Below, one piece after another: positions 1-6,114 of a DNA stretch of 35,169 bases; the stretch's first letter is position 1; every line of letters begins with the position of its first letter. The notes beneath the pieces are model-generated. The model worked only from the letters and a program-made list of their open reading frames with translations, made no database searches and was not told the DNA's origin. Source of the DNA: Clostridia bacterium (GTDB lineage: Bacteria > Bacillota > Clostridia > Oscillospirales > CAG-272); NCBI GenBank assembly GCA_017403155.1, contig JAFQOP010000021.1, forward strand, positions 1-35,169, given 5' to 3'. Made by a program: the position numbers and the translations under genes.

Positions 1-161
1 ATCTCGGTAGCCTTTTCCCAAATGGTCGGTGTGTCGGATGCGGCAAATGCGGGTAACGCAAAGCAACCGAGCATCACGGCACACAAGAATCCCATATAGA
101 GAAGCTTGCCGTAATTAAACTTACCTTCTTTCTTTTTTTCTGTTTTGATTGGTTTCTTCAA
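1..161 (-). CDS. Secreted or pilin-like membrane protein, N-terminal part only
   Basis: The reading frame starts at a TTG (159-161) seven bases after a strong AAGGAGG site and runs off the left edge, giving 53 residues. The N-terminus is lysine-rich. It is followed by a hydrophobic stretch (about residues 18-39) and an Ala-rich signal-peptidase-like site ending in A-F-A-A. The mature part begins D-T-P-T-I-W-E. Short signal-peptide proteins with this layout occur in the transfer modules of clostridial conjugative elements as VirB2/TrbC-like pilin subunits. That function is an inference from layout and neighbours, because the diagnostic downstream membrane segments are not in the window. Confidence 0.6.
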   Translation of the reverse strand, partial: MKKPIKTEKKKEGKFNYGKLLYMGFLCAVMLGCFALPAFAASDTPTIWEKATE

Positions 162-230
162 ATAAATACCTCCTTTGCTTGATTTGTTTCAACCTTTTGT
201 GGGCGCTGTGGTGGTGATCGGCAATAAGAA

Positions 231-255
231 AAGCACCATCGTAAAAATGGTGCTT
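231..255 (-). terminator. Hairpin between the HTH gene and the pilin-like gene
   Basis: A perfect 9-bp stem (AAGCACCAT / ATGGTGCTT) with a 7-nt loop lies downstream of the HTH gene at 366-902 on the minus strand. It is followed there by a weak T-rich run. It could be a terminator or partial attenuator separating the regulatory genes from the transfer gene further left. Confidence 0.5.
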
Positions 256-365
256 TGATTGCCTCCAGGCGTGTTTGGATATAGTTTTGAGCATATTTAT
301 TATACCATATTCCCTTTTGCGGCGCAAGTGCCTAATTGTGCCAATTTCGTGCAATTCTCTGCTTT

Positions 366-902
366 TTATGTGCCATTTTCATCTTTCGGGAAAAACTTAT
401 CCAAAATTTCTAAACTGTCCCGTGACGTATAGCCCCACAGGATAGACGAAAACGCATCTATCGCCTCCTTTCTTTTTCTGTAATAGGTGCGAAAGCTGAT
501 CTCACGGATATGAGGTTCAAGCTGTTCGATAATAACCTCGACGCTGCGATATTGTTGCGGAGAGAGAAAACTGTAAAAGAGAATCCAGTAATACTCTTCC
601 CCATTTTTATGCTTCTCACGGAGTAGATTGACCGAATGCTCTACGAGCTTCAGCATCTTGTGACTTCGTTCAATGCTTTTTGCTTGCTCGGCTATGTCCG
701 TATTCTCAAAGTCCAGACCTGCGATATATATCGATTCCAAGAAATCCTCAATACTGCTCCCGAACTCTATTTGAAATTGCCTTCTTACTCGTTGGACCGA
801 AAGCTCCAAGCTCCATACGACGTCTCGGTATTTGCGAAGAAGCGTCCAGGTGTCATGGTATAACGGATTCTCGGATACATCAGTTTCTCTCTTTTTACTC
901 AA
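366..902 (-). CDS. Small sigma-like / helix-turn-helix protein of the mobile element
   Basis: A 178-residue protein starts at TTG (900-902) after an AAGGAGG site with 7-nt spacing. It is rich in charged helices. The C-terminal third (from about residue 110) has a Q-Q-Y-R motif and an F-R-T-Y-Y-R-K-R-K-E-A segment that reads like the HTH region of sigma-70 region 4-like or ArpU-like phage and ICE regulators. It lies 12 bp after the winged-helix gene, so the two are probably co-transcribed. A role in transcription control of the element is inferred. I do not recognise a named family with certainty. Confidence 0.65.
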   Translation of the reverse strand: MSKKRETDVSENPLYHDTWTLLRKYRDVVWSLELSVQRVRRQFQIEFGSSIEDFLESIYIAGLDFENTDIAEQAKSIERSHKMLKLVEHSVNLLREKHKNGEEYYWILFYSFLSPQQYRSVEVIIEQLEPHIREISFRTYYRKRKEAIDAFSSILWGYTSRDSLEILDKFFPKDENGT

Positions 903-914
903 ATAATTACCTCC

Positions 915-2249
915 TTATCTTTTTTTCACCGGACGGAAACACAGCTCAAATACGGCTGTTCTTACTTCGTTACTACCACAAAGTAGAGTCAGCACATAGC
1001 GTGTAGGTCTTTCATCGGTATCGGATATTCGCGTTAAGCGGTATGAGAATTTGCGGCAGCCGAAGCAAGGAAAGCCTTGAGAGGAAAGAAGCGTGGAAAC
1101 CTTTTTCATGATGATTTCTCTCAGTTGCGGTATCTTGCTAAATCCGCCTTGCAGTTCTTCCTCATCCAATTCCAATTTTACGCTTACCTTCATCGGAATT
1201 TCTTCCTTATCTAATAACACGTCGGATACGCGGAACATTGACGTGAGATCCTTGCCCAAGTAAACGACCAAGCCATTTTCTCCTATCGTTTCCTTGTAGT
1301 AAATGTAGCCGTTGTTCTTGAGCTTTTGCAAATGTTTTTCAGCGGTGGAGGCTGATACGTTCCAACGCTTGGCAAGCTGACCGCAATCAAGCGTCGGCTT
1401 TCCCGATTCATTTCGCATATACACGACCGGATCGACCACAGAGTTTTGAACTCGGTTATCGTCATATACGGTATTGAACCAAAGGTCAAGCAGCGCATCC
1501 ATTTCGGACAAATGCCGTCTGCCGATCAGATTGGATATGACTGAGGTTGGGAGATAGAAGTATCCTTTATCCTCATAGCAAGGCGCGAACTCGTCTAAAG
1601 CTCGGTTGTGTTTCTCCCAATCCTTAATTCGGTACTTCACGCAATTCCCATCATCGAGAATATTGAATTCGATGAAATGGCGTCTTTGGAGATCCGATAG
1701 AATGGACAGCGCCTGCCACTTGCCTTTAACACGAAGAAGAACAAAGAGCTCGTCCATCGTACAGAGAAGCTCTCCCGGAGACACGGTGTAGTTCACACCC
1801 GAAATTTTTCTGCTCGTCGTTTCAAACCTTACAAAGCTTGAAAGTACCGTATAATGATAAAGTCCGCATCCCCCACTTGTCTTGATATCGGGATCGCACA
1901 TCAGCATTTCTACGAATTTCTTTTGTACCCTACATCTTGGATACTCCACGATTTGTTTGATTTCTAATTGGTATTCTGTCAATAAATCCTCCTTTATACT
2001 ATAATAATAGATTTCCGCACCTTGATACCGAGCCATTTCCTTCGCCCTTTTCTTGACCGAGTATTGCAGGTATGTGGTGTCCACAGATTCTCCTACGGGC
2101 GAGCTCATATCTTCGCACACTATCCGTAGATCCTGTATAACTCTCGGCACAAGGCTATTCAGTTTTGAGAGAGAGCAGTTTTTTTCCTCTCTGCCCATAA
2201 ACAGAACAGGTGGCTGCGGTTTTCTGCAAAGAAAATTAAAGTTTTTCAT
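915..2249 (-). CDS. Large winged-helix protein of the mobile element (MarR-like annotation in relatives)
   Basis: A 444-residue protein. The middle part (about residues 250-330) has the pattern seen in a family from clostridial conjugative elements: Y-F-Y-L-P, L-S-E-M-D-A-L-L-D-L-W, then a winged-helix segment L-A-K-R-W-N-V-S-A-S-T-A-E-K-H-L-Q-K-L. The C-terminal part contains a C-F-G-C pair. Relatives are usually labelled MarR-like or HTH proteins, and their role in element replication or maintenance is unproven. The ATG at 2249 has no good ribosome binding site, so the start is uncertain; a second ATG lies 17 codons inside. It follows parB, with a hairpin terminator between them, and is closely followed by the small HTH gene. 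Confidence 0.7.
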   Translation of the reverse strand: MKNFNFLCRKPQPPVLFMGREEKNCSLSKLNSLVPRVIQDLRIVCEDMSSPVGESVDTTYLQYSVKKRAKEMARYQGAEIYYYSIKEDLLTEYQLEIKQIVEYPRCRVQKKFVEMLMCDPDIKTSGGCGLYHYTVLSSFVRFETTSRKISGVNYTVSPGELLCTMDELFVLLRVKGKWQALSILSDLQRRHFIEFNILDDGNCVKYRIKDWEKHNRALDEFAPCYEDKGYFYLPTSVISNLIGRRHLSEMDALLDLWFNTVYDDNRVQNSVVDPVVYMRNESGKPTLDCGQLAKRWNVSASTAEKHLQKLKNNGYIYYKETIGENGLVVYLGKDLTSMFRVSDVLLDKEEIPMKVSVKLELDEEELQGGFSKIPQLREIIMKKVSTLLSSQGFPCFGCRKFSYRLTRISDTDERPTRYVLTLLCGSNEVRTAVFELCFRPVKKR

Positions 2250-2267
2250 AAATTTTTTCGAAAAAGT

Positions 2268-2316
2268 AAAAAAGCACGGTAAATCAATGATTTTTCATCA
2301 TCAATTCACCGTGCTT
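2268..2316 (-). terminator. Terminator after parB
   Basis: A long stem (AAGCACGGT paired with ACCGTGCTT, extending to 13 bp with one mismatch) is followed on the minus strand by a T run. It sits between the parB stop and the start of the winged-helix gene, so it should reduce read-through between them. Confidence 0.7.
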
Positions 2317-2326
2317 AATGCTTTTA

Positions 2327-3205
2327 TTATCTTCTTTTTGCGTAATATTCCTCTAATGCTTGGAATATTACGGTTTCAATTTGCGATTGCGGTGTGCCAC
2401 GAGTAAAGTATTTTTCAAATCTTGAGGCAGGAATCTTTATTTTCTCTACCTGATTCGGCTTTTGCTGAGACATAATCGAAAAAATCTTATCCGCAGTAAG
2501 TTTTCCCTGTTGGCTGAGTTTCTTCATTTCGATTGCCTGAGCGAGAGACGGCGTGGCATCCTCACTTTCTATTGTATAAATAAGATCCTTTTGCTGCTCA
2601 ACCGTAAGGTACGAAAGCTCAACAGCAGGTCTTAACGCAATTCTGCTATCATCAACCATATCCAAAAGTTCTTTAATAAGATAGGTAAGGCGAACATAAC
2701 GCCTGACTTGCTCCTTGCTATCCCCATTTTCAAGACCTACAGCTTCGTCGGTTCGCAACTTCGCCACCAATGGTGGCGAAGTTAAATCGGTGCGTTTACC
2801 CTGACGCTTTCGTGCCTCCATTTTCATTTTATATGCGTAAGCTCGTTCAGATGGCAGTATCCGTTCTCTATGCAGATTGGAATCCACCATAGCGATTACG
2901 GCTTCATCCCTTGTCATTTCTCTAAGAATAACGGGAAGTTCAGTAAGTCCTAATACCTTGGCTGCGTATTTGCGTCTATGCCCGGCAATGATCTCGTATC
3001 TACCATCTTCCTTTTTACGAGCAATCAAAGGGGTTAATATACCGAATTCCCTTATACTCTCAATCAATGCCTCCATTTCCGCATCCATTTTGACATTAAA
3101 CGGATGCTTTGGGAAATCGTCAAAGAATTGGATCGGTATTACTCTGACTTTTTCTCGCTTCGCGTCATTACCGGATTCATTTGTAGTAATCTTTTTGGTA
3201 TCCAT
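2327..3205 (-). CDS. ParB/RepB/Spo0J-family partition protein
   Basis: A 292-residue DNA-binding partition protein. The N-terminal ParB domain shows H-P-F-N-V (residues 34-38), E-S-I-R-E-F-G-I-L-T-P-L and the signature G-H-R-R (75-78), which in this family belongs to the CTP-binding pocket. The next segment (E-R-I-L-P-S-E-R-A-Y-A-Y) leads into the KorB-like HTH region around residues 120-190. The start ATG has an AAGGAGA site. The protein probably helps maintain the mobile element after excision or acts in its regulation; no ParA is visible in the window. A perfect 27-bp palindrome lies inside the gene (2757-2783). Confidence 0.88.
   Translation of the reverse strand: MDTKKITTNESGNDAKREKVRVIPIQFFDDFPKHPFNVKMDAEMEALIESIREFGILTPLIARKKEDGRYEIIAGHRRKYAAKVLGLTELPVILREMTRDEAVIAMVDSNLHRERILPSERAYAYKMKMEARKRQGKRTDLTSPPLVAKLRTDEAVGLENGDSKEQVRRYVRLTYLIKELLDMVDDSRIALRPAVELSYLTVEQQKDLIYTIESEDATPSLAQAIEMKKLSQQGKLTADKIFSIMSQQKPNQVEKIKIPASRFEKYFTRGTPQSQIETVIFQALEEYYAKRR
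2757..2783. repeat. Perfect 27-bp palindrome inside parB
   Basis: Thirteen bases on each side of one central base are exactly self-complementary (arm: AACTTCGCCACCA). The site lies in the stretch encoding residues around S-P-P-L-V-A-K-L of ParB, in the less conserved linker before the HTH. Chance occurrence of such a perfect inverted repeat in coding sequence is unlikely. A parS-like binding site or an inserted palindromic element are both possible. Confidence 0.75.
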
Positions 3206-3222
3206 CTTTCTCTCCTTTTAAT

Positions 3223-3266
3223 AAAAAATACGCTAAATTTCACCGTAAAGATGGGCTTTTAGCGTA
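3223..3266 (-). promoter_or_regulatory. Terminator-like hairpin in the parB leader (possible attenuator)
   Basis: On the minus strand a perfect 9-bp stem (TACGCTAAA / TTTAGCGTA, loop 20 nt) is followed directly by six T residues. The T run ends 17 nt before the parB start and just upstream of its AAGGAGA site. It may stop transcripts coming from the tRNA promoter or act as an attenuator or operator for parB. Confidence 0.55.
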
Positions 3267-3320
3267 CAGATTATTTATGGAAAAAGAAGATAAACACCCA
3301 CAAAATCGCATTATTAAACG

Positions 3321-3351
3321 AAAAAAGCCTTGAAAACAAGGTTTTCAAGGC
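3321..3351 (-). terminator. Terminator of the tRNA-Asn transcript
   Basis: A perfect 11-bp stem (GCCTTGAAAAC / GTTTTCAAGGC, loop 3 nt) is followed on the minus strand by six T residues. It lies 7 nt after the encoded CCA end of tRNA-Asn. Confidence 0.85.
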
Positions 3352-3358
3352 TAATTTG

Positions 3359-3434
3359 TGGCTCCCCGAACAGGGCTCGAACCTGTGACATCATGATTAA
3401 CAGTCATGCGCTCTACCGACTGAGCTATCGAGGA
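3359..3434 (-). tRNA. tRNA-Asn (anticodon GTT), complete, CCA encoded
   Basis: The minus strand folds as a full 76-nt tRNA. The acceptor arm is TCCTCGA paired with TCGGGGA, with discriminator G and genomic CCA. The D-arm is AGCTCAGTCGGTAGAGC, the anticodon loop CTGTTAA has anticodon GTT, and the T-arm is ACAGG-TTCGAGC-CCTGT. No promoter is visible directly upstream. The nearest is the strong one before the truncated copy at 3528-3575, so this gene is probably read through from there. Confidence 0.95.
3387..3427. repeat. 41-bp direct repeat, copy 1 (inside complete tRNA-Asn)
   Basis: This block covers the tRNA from just before the D-arm through the anticodon arm and variable loop. It is identical to 3528-3568. 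Outside it the two copies differ on both sides: in the acceptor 5' strand and in the whole T-arm side. This suggests a recombination core or a diverged tandem tRNA pair. Confidence 0.8.
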
Positions 3435-3437
3435 ATA

Positions 3438-3463
3438 TGACGGATCTATCAATCCGTGTTTTT
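3438..3463 (+). terminator. Small hairpin with T run between the tRNA copies
   Basis: A 6-bp stem (ACGGAT / ATCCGT, loop 6 nt) is followed on the plus strand by G-T5. It is short and no plus-strand gene lies before it, so its role is doubtful. Confidence 0.3.
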
Positions 3464-3527
3464 ATCCAACCATCGCCTTGCCACTAAAACACAAAACTCT
3501 TAATCTGTGTCGCTATCTTCATCACGC

Positions 3528-3568
3528 GACATCATGATTAACAGTCATGCGCTCTACCGACTGAGCTA
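3528..3568. repeat. 41-bp direct repeat, copy 2 (inside truncated tRNA-Asn)
   Basis: Exact second copy of the block at 3387-3427, in the same orientation. Confidence 0.8.
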
Positions 3569-3575
3569 AGGAGGA
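3528..3575 (-). pseudogene. 3'-truncated tRNA-Asn (5' part through the variable loop)
   Basis: On the minus strand the copy begins TCCTCCT and continues through an intact D-arm, an anticodon arm with anticodon GTT and the variable loop. It diverges completely after GATGTC, so there is no T-arm and no 3' acceptor strand. The 41-bp core equals the complete tRNA at 3359-3434, but the acceptor 5' strand differs (TCCTCCT versus TCCTCGA). It lies directly after the strong promoter at 3601-3629, which suggests that it is the original chromosomal gene, cut by integration or deletion. The sequence 3435-3527 between the copies contains no other gene that I can recognise. Confidence 0.8.
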
Positions 3576-3600
3576 ATGTCGGTTGTTTTTCACAAGCGAT

Positions 3601-3629
3601 ATTATAACACATACTTTTTTGAAAGTCAA
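3601..3629 (-). promoter_or_regulatory. Sigma-A promoter for the tRNA-Asn copies
   Basis: The minus strand reads TTGACT (3624-3629), 17 nt, TATAAT (3601-3606). It points at the truncated tRNA and, beyond it, the complete tRNA. Confidence 0.85.
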
Positions 3630-3690
3630 CTACTTTTAGGAAAAATTTTTCTTTTTTTATTTTGCGCAAAATTCAGAACAATATACAACA

Positions 3691-3719
3691 AAAAAAGAGG
3701 CGCGGTGCGCCTCTTTTTT
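3691..3719 (-). terminator. Bidirectional terminator after the lipoprotein gene
   Basis: A 7-bp GC stem (GAGGCGC / GCGCCTC, loop GGT) is flanked by A6 and T6, so it can work on both strands. It lies directly after the lipoprotein stop. Confidence 0.85.
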
Positions 3720-3727
3720 CGTATTGA

Positions 3728-4135
3728 TTACTGCTTTACGTACTCAACGCCGTCCATCTTGAAGCCGTTCTCGGTCTCCTCGAAGGATGCTACCTGGGGC
3801 TCAGCAAAGCCTTCCTCAATGCCGGATATGATGATATCTTTAACAGTCTGAGGAATGTCAGCTCCACCGATCTCGCAGCTCTCGTAGGTAGTGGTGATCT
3901 TATCGCCATCGATTACGTAGGTTACGGTAACGGAAGCAACGATCTCATATCCCATCATCTCCTGTTCGAGCTTGAGAATCATCTTGTCGCCCTTAACCTC
4001 GATGGATGCGCCCTCAACCTCCTCGTCGCCAGCTACAAGGTAGGTGCCGTTGCTGATGCCGCTGCAGGATGCAAGCATAAATACCATACCTACAACAAGC
4101 ATAAGTGCAAGTGCCATAGAAATAATCTTCTTCAT
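3728..4135 (-). CDS. Small secreted lipoprotein, function unknown
   Basis: A 135-residue protein with a classic lipoprotein signal: M-K-K, a hydrophobic core rich in M, L, V and A, then the lipobox L-A-S-C at about residues 21-24. The mature part is about 110 residues of alternating polar and hydrophobic stretches. It reads as a small beta-rich domain (G-T-Y-L-V, I-E-V-K-G-D-K-M, and a repeat-like Y-V-I-D-G-D-K-I-T). This resembles the DUF4923/DUF5640-like lipid-anchored domains that are common in gut Clostridia, but I cannot assign a family. A GAAAGGA ribosome binding site precedes the ATG. It is monocistronic, with its own promoter and terminator. Confidence 0.85.
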   Translation of the reverse strand: MKKIISMALALMLVVGMVFMLASCSGISNGTYLVAGDEEVEGASIEVKGDKMILKLEQEMMGYEIVASVTVTYVIDGDKITTTYESCEIGGADIPQTVKDIIISGIEEGFAEPQVASFEETENGFKMDGVEYVKQ

Positions 4136-4186
4136 TGTTTTAATCCTTTCGAAAATTTATTTTCAAAGTTTTACTTTGATAATTCC

Positions 4187-4217
4187 ATTCTATTTCACTA
4201 CCTTCACTCCTTGTCAA
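4187..4217 (-). promoter_or_regulatory. Possible promoter of the lipoprotein gene
   Basis: The minus strand has TTGACA (4212-4217) and TAGAAT (4187-4192). The 19-nt spacing is longer than optimal, so this is a moderate call. Confidence 0.5.
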
Positions 4218-4361
4218 GTACGTAGGGGCACAAAAGTTCTCGGAATGTCCAAAAATTGTTAATAATTAAATAAGCATACGTTCGATTTTTGTTCATAATG
4301 TTCGGTATATTACGGACATTTTTTTCATACAATAACTGTTAGGAAAAAGAGGGGCGAAATT

Positions 4362-5288
4362 ATGTGTACAAGTGTCTGCAAAACTATCAACGGCATATTT
4401 CTCTTTGGAAGGAATTTAGACCTTGATTACGACTTCGGGGAGGGGGTGGTTGTCCTGCCCGTGGGGTATGCTCTCCCCCTGCGACACACGGAGGCACTCG
4501 GAGAGCGGCTTGGTTGCGCAGGGGTTGGGTGCATTGCAGACGGATATCCGCTCCTTGCCGAGGGGATGAACGAGGCGGGGCTGTGCGCCGCGGCACTCGA
4601 CTTTCCCTGTATGGGGAGATATGCCGACGGGTGTGGAGATGGGCTCATTAATCTCGCACCGTTTGAGGTATTACCCTACATTCTCGGCTACTGCCGCTCG
4701 CTGGACGAGGCAAGAGAGGTGCTCTCTCGGTGCAGAATTGTGGACACACCGCTCTCCGACAAAATAAAGAACACAAAAATGCACTATCACATAGCTGACA
4801 GGACGGGAGCTGTGGCGGTGGAGATAGAGGGGGAGCAGGTGAAAATCTACGACAATCCCTTCGGCACTCTTACAAACGCGCCTGACTTCTCCTTTCACAG
4901 AGATAATATGCGGCTGTACTCCGCCCTTGAGGACCGTGCGCCGCACGACAAAGGGGCGCTGTTTACCAACGGGGTAGGTGCACTCGGCATGCCCGGGGAC
5001 TACACCTCTCCCTCCAGATTTGTCAGGTCGGCATGGCTCTGTGCAAGGCTCAAGGCAGAGGTAGGGTGCGAGGAGGCGGCACTCGGGTCAGTGATGGGCG
5101 CTGTGGCGGTGCCGAGGGGGTCGGTAACAAATGCGTCGGGGAAATCGCACTACACGCGCTACACCTCCCTTCTCTCTCCCGAGGAGCATAGCTACACGGT
5201 GTTCAGATGCGGCACCCTCACGCCAAGCAGGTACAAAATAGAAAAAGAGCTCCTCTCGGGAAGCTCTCCTTCTATTCTTCGGTTTTAG
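4362..5288 (+). CDS. Choloylglycine hydrolase / penicillin V acylase-family amidase
   Basis: A 308-residue N-terminal nucleophile hydrolase that cleaves linear amide bonds; family members act on conjugated bile salts, penicillin V or acyl-homoserine lactones. All family catalytic positions are visible: Cys2 (the nucleophile after removal of Met1), Arg17 and Asp20 in G-R-N-L-D, Asn70 in M-N-E-A-G-L, Asn172 in L-T-N-A-P-D-F and Arg219 in S-P-S-R-F-V-R. There is no signal peptide, so it is cytoplasmic. The length is close to the usual 310-330 residues. The substrate cannot be told from sequence alone; bile salt hydrolase is plausible for a gut bacterium. Its 3' end overlaps the convergent S26 peptidase gene by 17 bp. 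An AGAGGGG site precedes the ATG. Confidence 0.88.
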   Translation: MCTSVCKTINGIFLFGRNLDLDYDFGEGVVVLPVGYALPLRHTEALGERLGCAGVGCIADGYPLLAEGMNEAGLCAAALDFPCMGRYADGCGDGLINLAPFEVLPYILGYCRSLDEAREVLSRCRIVDTPLSDKIKNTKMHYHIADRTGAVAVEIEGEQVKIYDNPFGTLTNAPDFSFHRDNMRLYSALEDRAPHDKGALFTNGVGALGMPGDYTSPSRFVRSAWLCARLKAEVGCEEAALGSVMGAVAVPRGSVTNASGKSHYTRYTSLLSPEEHSYTVFRCGTLTPSRYKIEKELLSGSSPSILRF

Positions 5289-5751
5289 TCTTTTTGCGGA
5301 GCAGGGTATGCTTTATCCTGCTCAAAACGCACTTGATTTTGTAGCAAATAAATCGCACGGGGTAGAGGTAATGCCATATTCTCGAATACAGCTTGTATGA
5401 GACGGAATCGGTTGTTCCGCGCTTGCCGCGTCTGTTGTATTCGGTGAGAATACCGATAATTCTGTCCGCCCTTACGTACTCGCGGCGGTAGGTATTATCT
5501 CCCCTTATGATATATACACCGTCCCTTACGGCTATGATACGGTGCATCGTGTATTTATTGGAGGCACCCGTATATACCACAACGTCATACTTACGAAGGG
5601 GGCGGCTCGGGCGGCTTATGATTACCATATCGCGCCCTGTCCTGAAAAGGGGACGCATGCTCGGTCCTCGCGTGACGGAGGCATAGGTGCCGTGGCGCTC
5701 GAGCTCCTGCTCTATCACGTCGGAGGTGGCTGTCTTTATTTCCTCACTCAT
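5272..5751 (-). CDS. S26/S24-like serine peptidase, soluble, coupled to PqqD
   Basis: A 159-residue protein when started at the ATG just after the PqqD stop (one base lies between stop and start). The longer upstream frame overlaps pqqD and has no ribosome binding site. Motifs are those of signal peptidase I of the archaeal/SipW subtype: G-P-S-M-R-P-L with Ser31 as nucleophile, then K-Y-D-V-V-V-Y, Y-T-M-H-R-I with His70, and R-G-D-N (84-86 region). Unlike true signal peptidases it has no N-terminal membrane anchor. The C-terminal tail is basic and aromatic. Such soluble S24/S26 proteins occur beside PqqD-domain proteins in Clostridia and are suspected to process modified peptides. That role is inferred from pairing only. 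Confidence 0.8.
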   Translation of the reverse strand: MSEEIKTATSDVIEQELERHGTYASVTRGPSMRPLFRTGRDMVIISRPSRPLRKYDVVVYTGASNKYTMHRIIAVRDGVYIIRGDNTYRREYVRADRIIGILTEYNRRGKRGTTDSVSYKLYSRIWHYLYPVRFICYKIKCVLSRIKHTLLRKKTKTEE

Positions 5752-5752
5752 A

Positions 5753-6022
5753 TCACTCGAGTATGCCGTTGTCTCTGAGCTTCTTCTCAAAGGAGAGGAT
5801 ATCGGACAGAGCCTGCTCGCGCTCGACGCCCTCAAATTCGGACATAACCGACTCAAGAAGCTCGTCCTGTGTCATATCGCGCTCTGCAAGCAGACGCCAG
5901 AAATACGCGCCGGTGCCGTTCATTCTTACAAGCCCGGAAAAGTCCTTTGCCCTCTTTCCTACCGCTACGGCAAGATACTCGCCGCCGACCTCCTCAAGGA
6001 CGAAGCCTGATTTTATCTTCAT
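5753..6022 (-). CDS. PqqD-family protein (RiPP recognition element-like)
   Basis: An 89-residue protein. The ATG at 6022 is preferred because GGAGG lies 5 nt before it. A second in-frame ATG 12 bp upstream overlaps that ribosome binding site. The sequence matches PqqD: an N-terminal beta-strand part (V-L-E-E-V-G-G-E-Y-L-A-V), the M-N-G-T-G-A-Y-F-W-R-L-L motif in place of the usual L-N-x-T-A-x-x-I-W, and a C-terminal helix with L-R-D-N-G-I-L. PqqD domains bind leader peptides for radical SAM or other modifying enzymes. No precursor peptide or modifying enzyme is adjacent; a separate radical SAM gene (8612-9232) belongs to the TatD operon. It is translationally coupled to the S26 peptidase. Confidence 0.85.
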   Translation of the reverse strand: MKIKSGFVLEEVGGEYLAVAVGKRAKDFSGLVRMNGTGAYFWRLLAERDMTQDELLESVMSEFEGVEREQALSDILSFEKKLRDNGILE

Positions 6023-6076
6023 ATTGTCCTCCATTCTGTCGCCTGCAGGGCGACCGCACAGATATTTTGTACTGAT

Positions 6077-6105
6077 ATTCTACCATAGTCTTTTTTATTT
6101 TTCAA
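6077..6105 (-). promoter_or_regulatory. Sigma-A promoter of the PqqD-S26 operon
   Basis: The minus strand reads TTGAAA (6100-6105), 17 nt, TAGAAT (6077-6082). In the leader there is a small stem (GTCGCC / GGCGAC) before the PqqD gene. Confidence 0.75.
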
Positions 6106-6114
6106 GTATTTATA

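Larger units (their letters stand above)
1..3575. mobile_element. End of a putative integrative conjugative element (partial)
   Basis: This is a block of minus-strand genes that is visibly more AT-rich than the chromosome to its right. It contains the start of a secreted pilin-like protein, a small sigma-like HTH protein, a large winged-helix protein and a ParB-type protein. It finishes at duplicated tRNA-Asn sequences (one whole, one lacking its 3' part). The set of ParB, winged-helix protein and small HTH next to conjugation genes is typical of Clostridia conjugative elements that sit in tRNA genes. No integrase, relaxase or coupling protein is inside the window, so the assignment is an inference. 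The left end is beyond the window edge, and the right boundary is placed at the truncated tRNA. Confidence 0.55.

Noticed and set aside
3435-3527. A further tRNA between the two tRNA-Asn copies
   Set aside because: A short CTCTTAA-like loop is visible, but no acceptor, D- or T-arm folds around it.
5752-5856. Longer N-terminus of the S26 peptidase
   Set aside because: The extension lies inside pqqD, is Ser/Arg-rich and without a ribosome binding site. The ATG after the pqqD stop is the better start.
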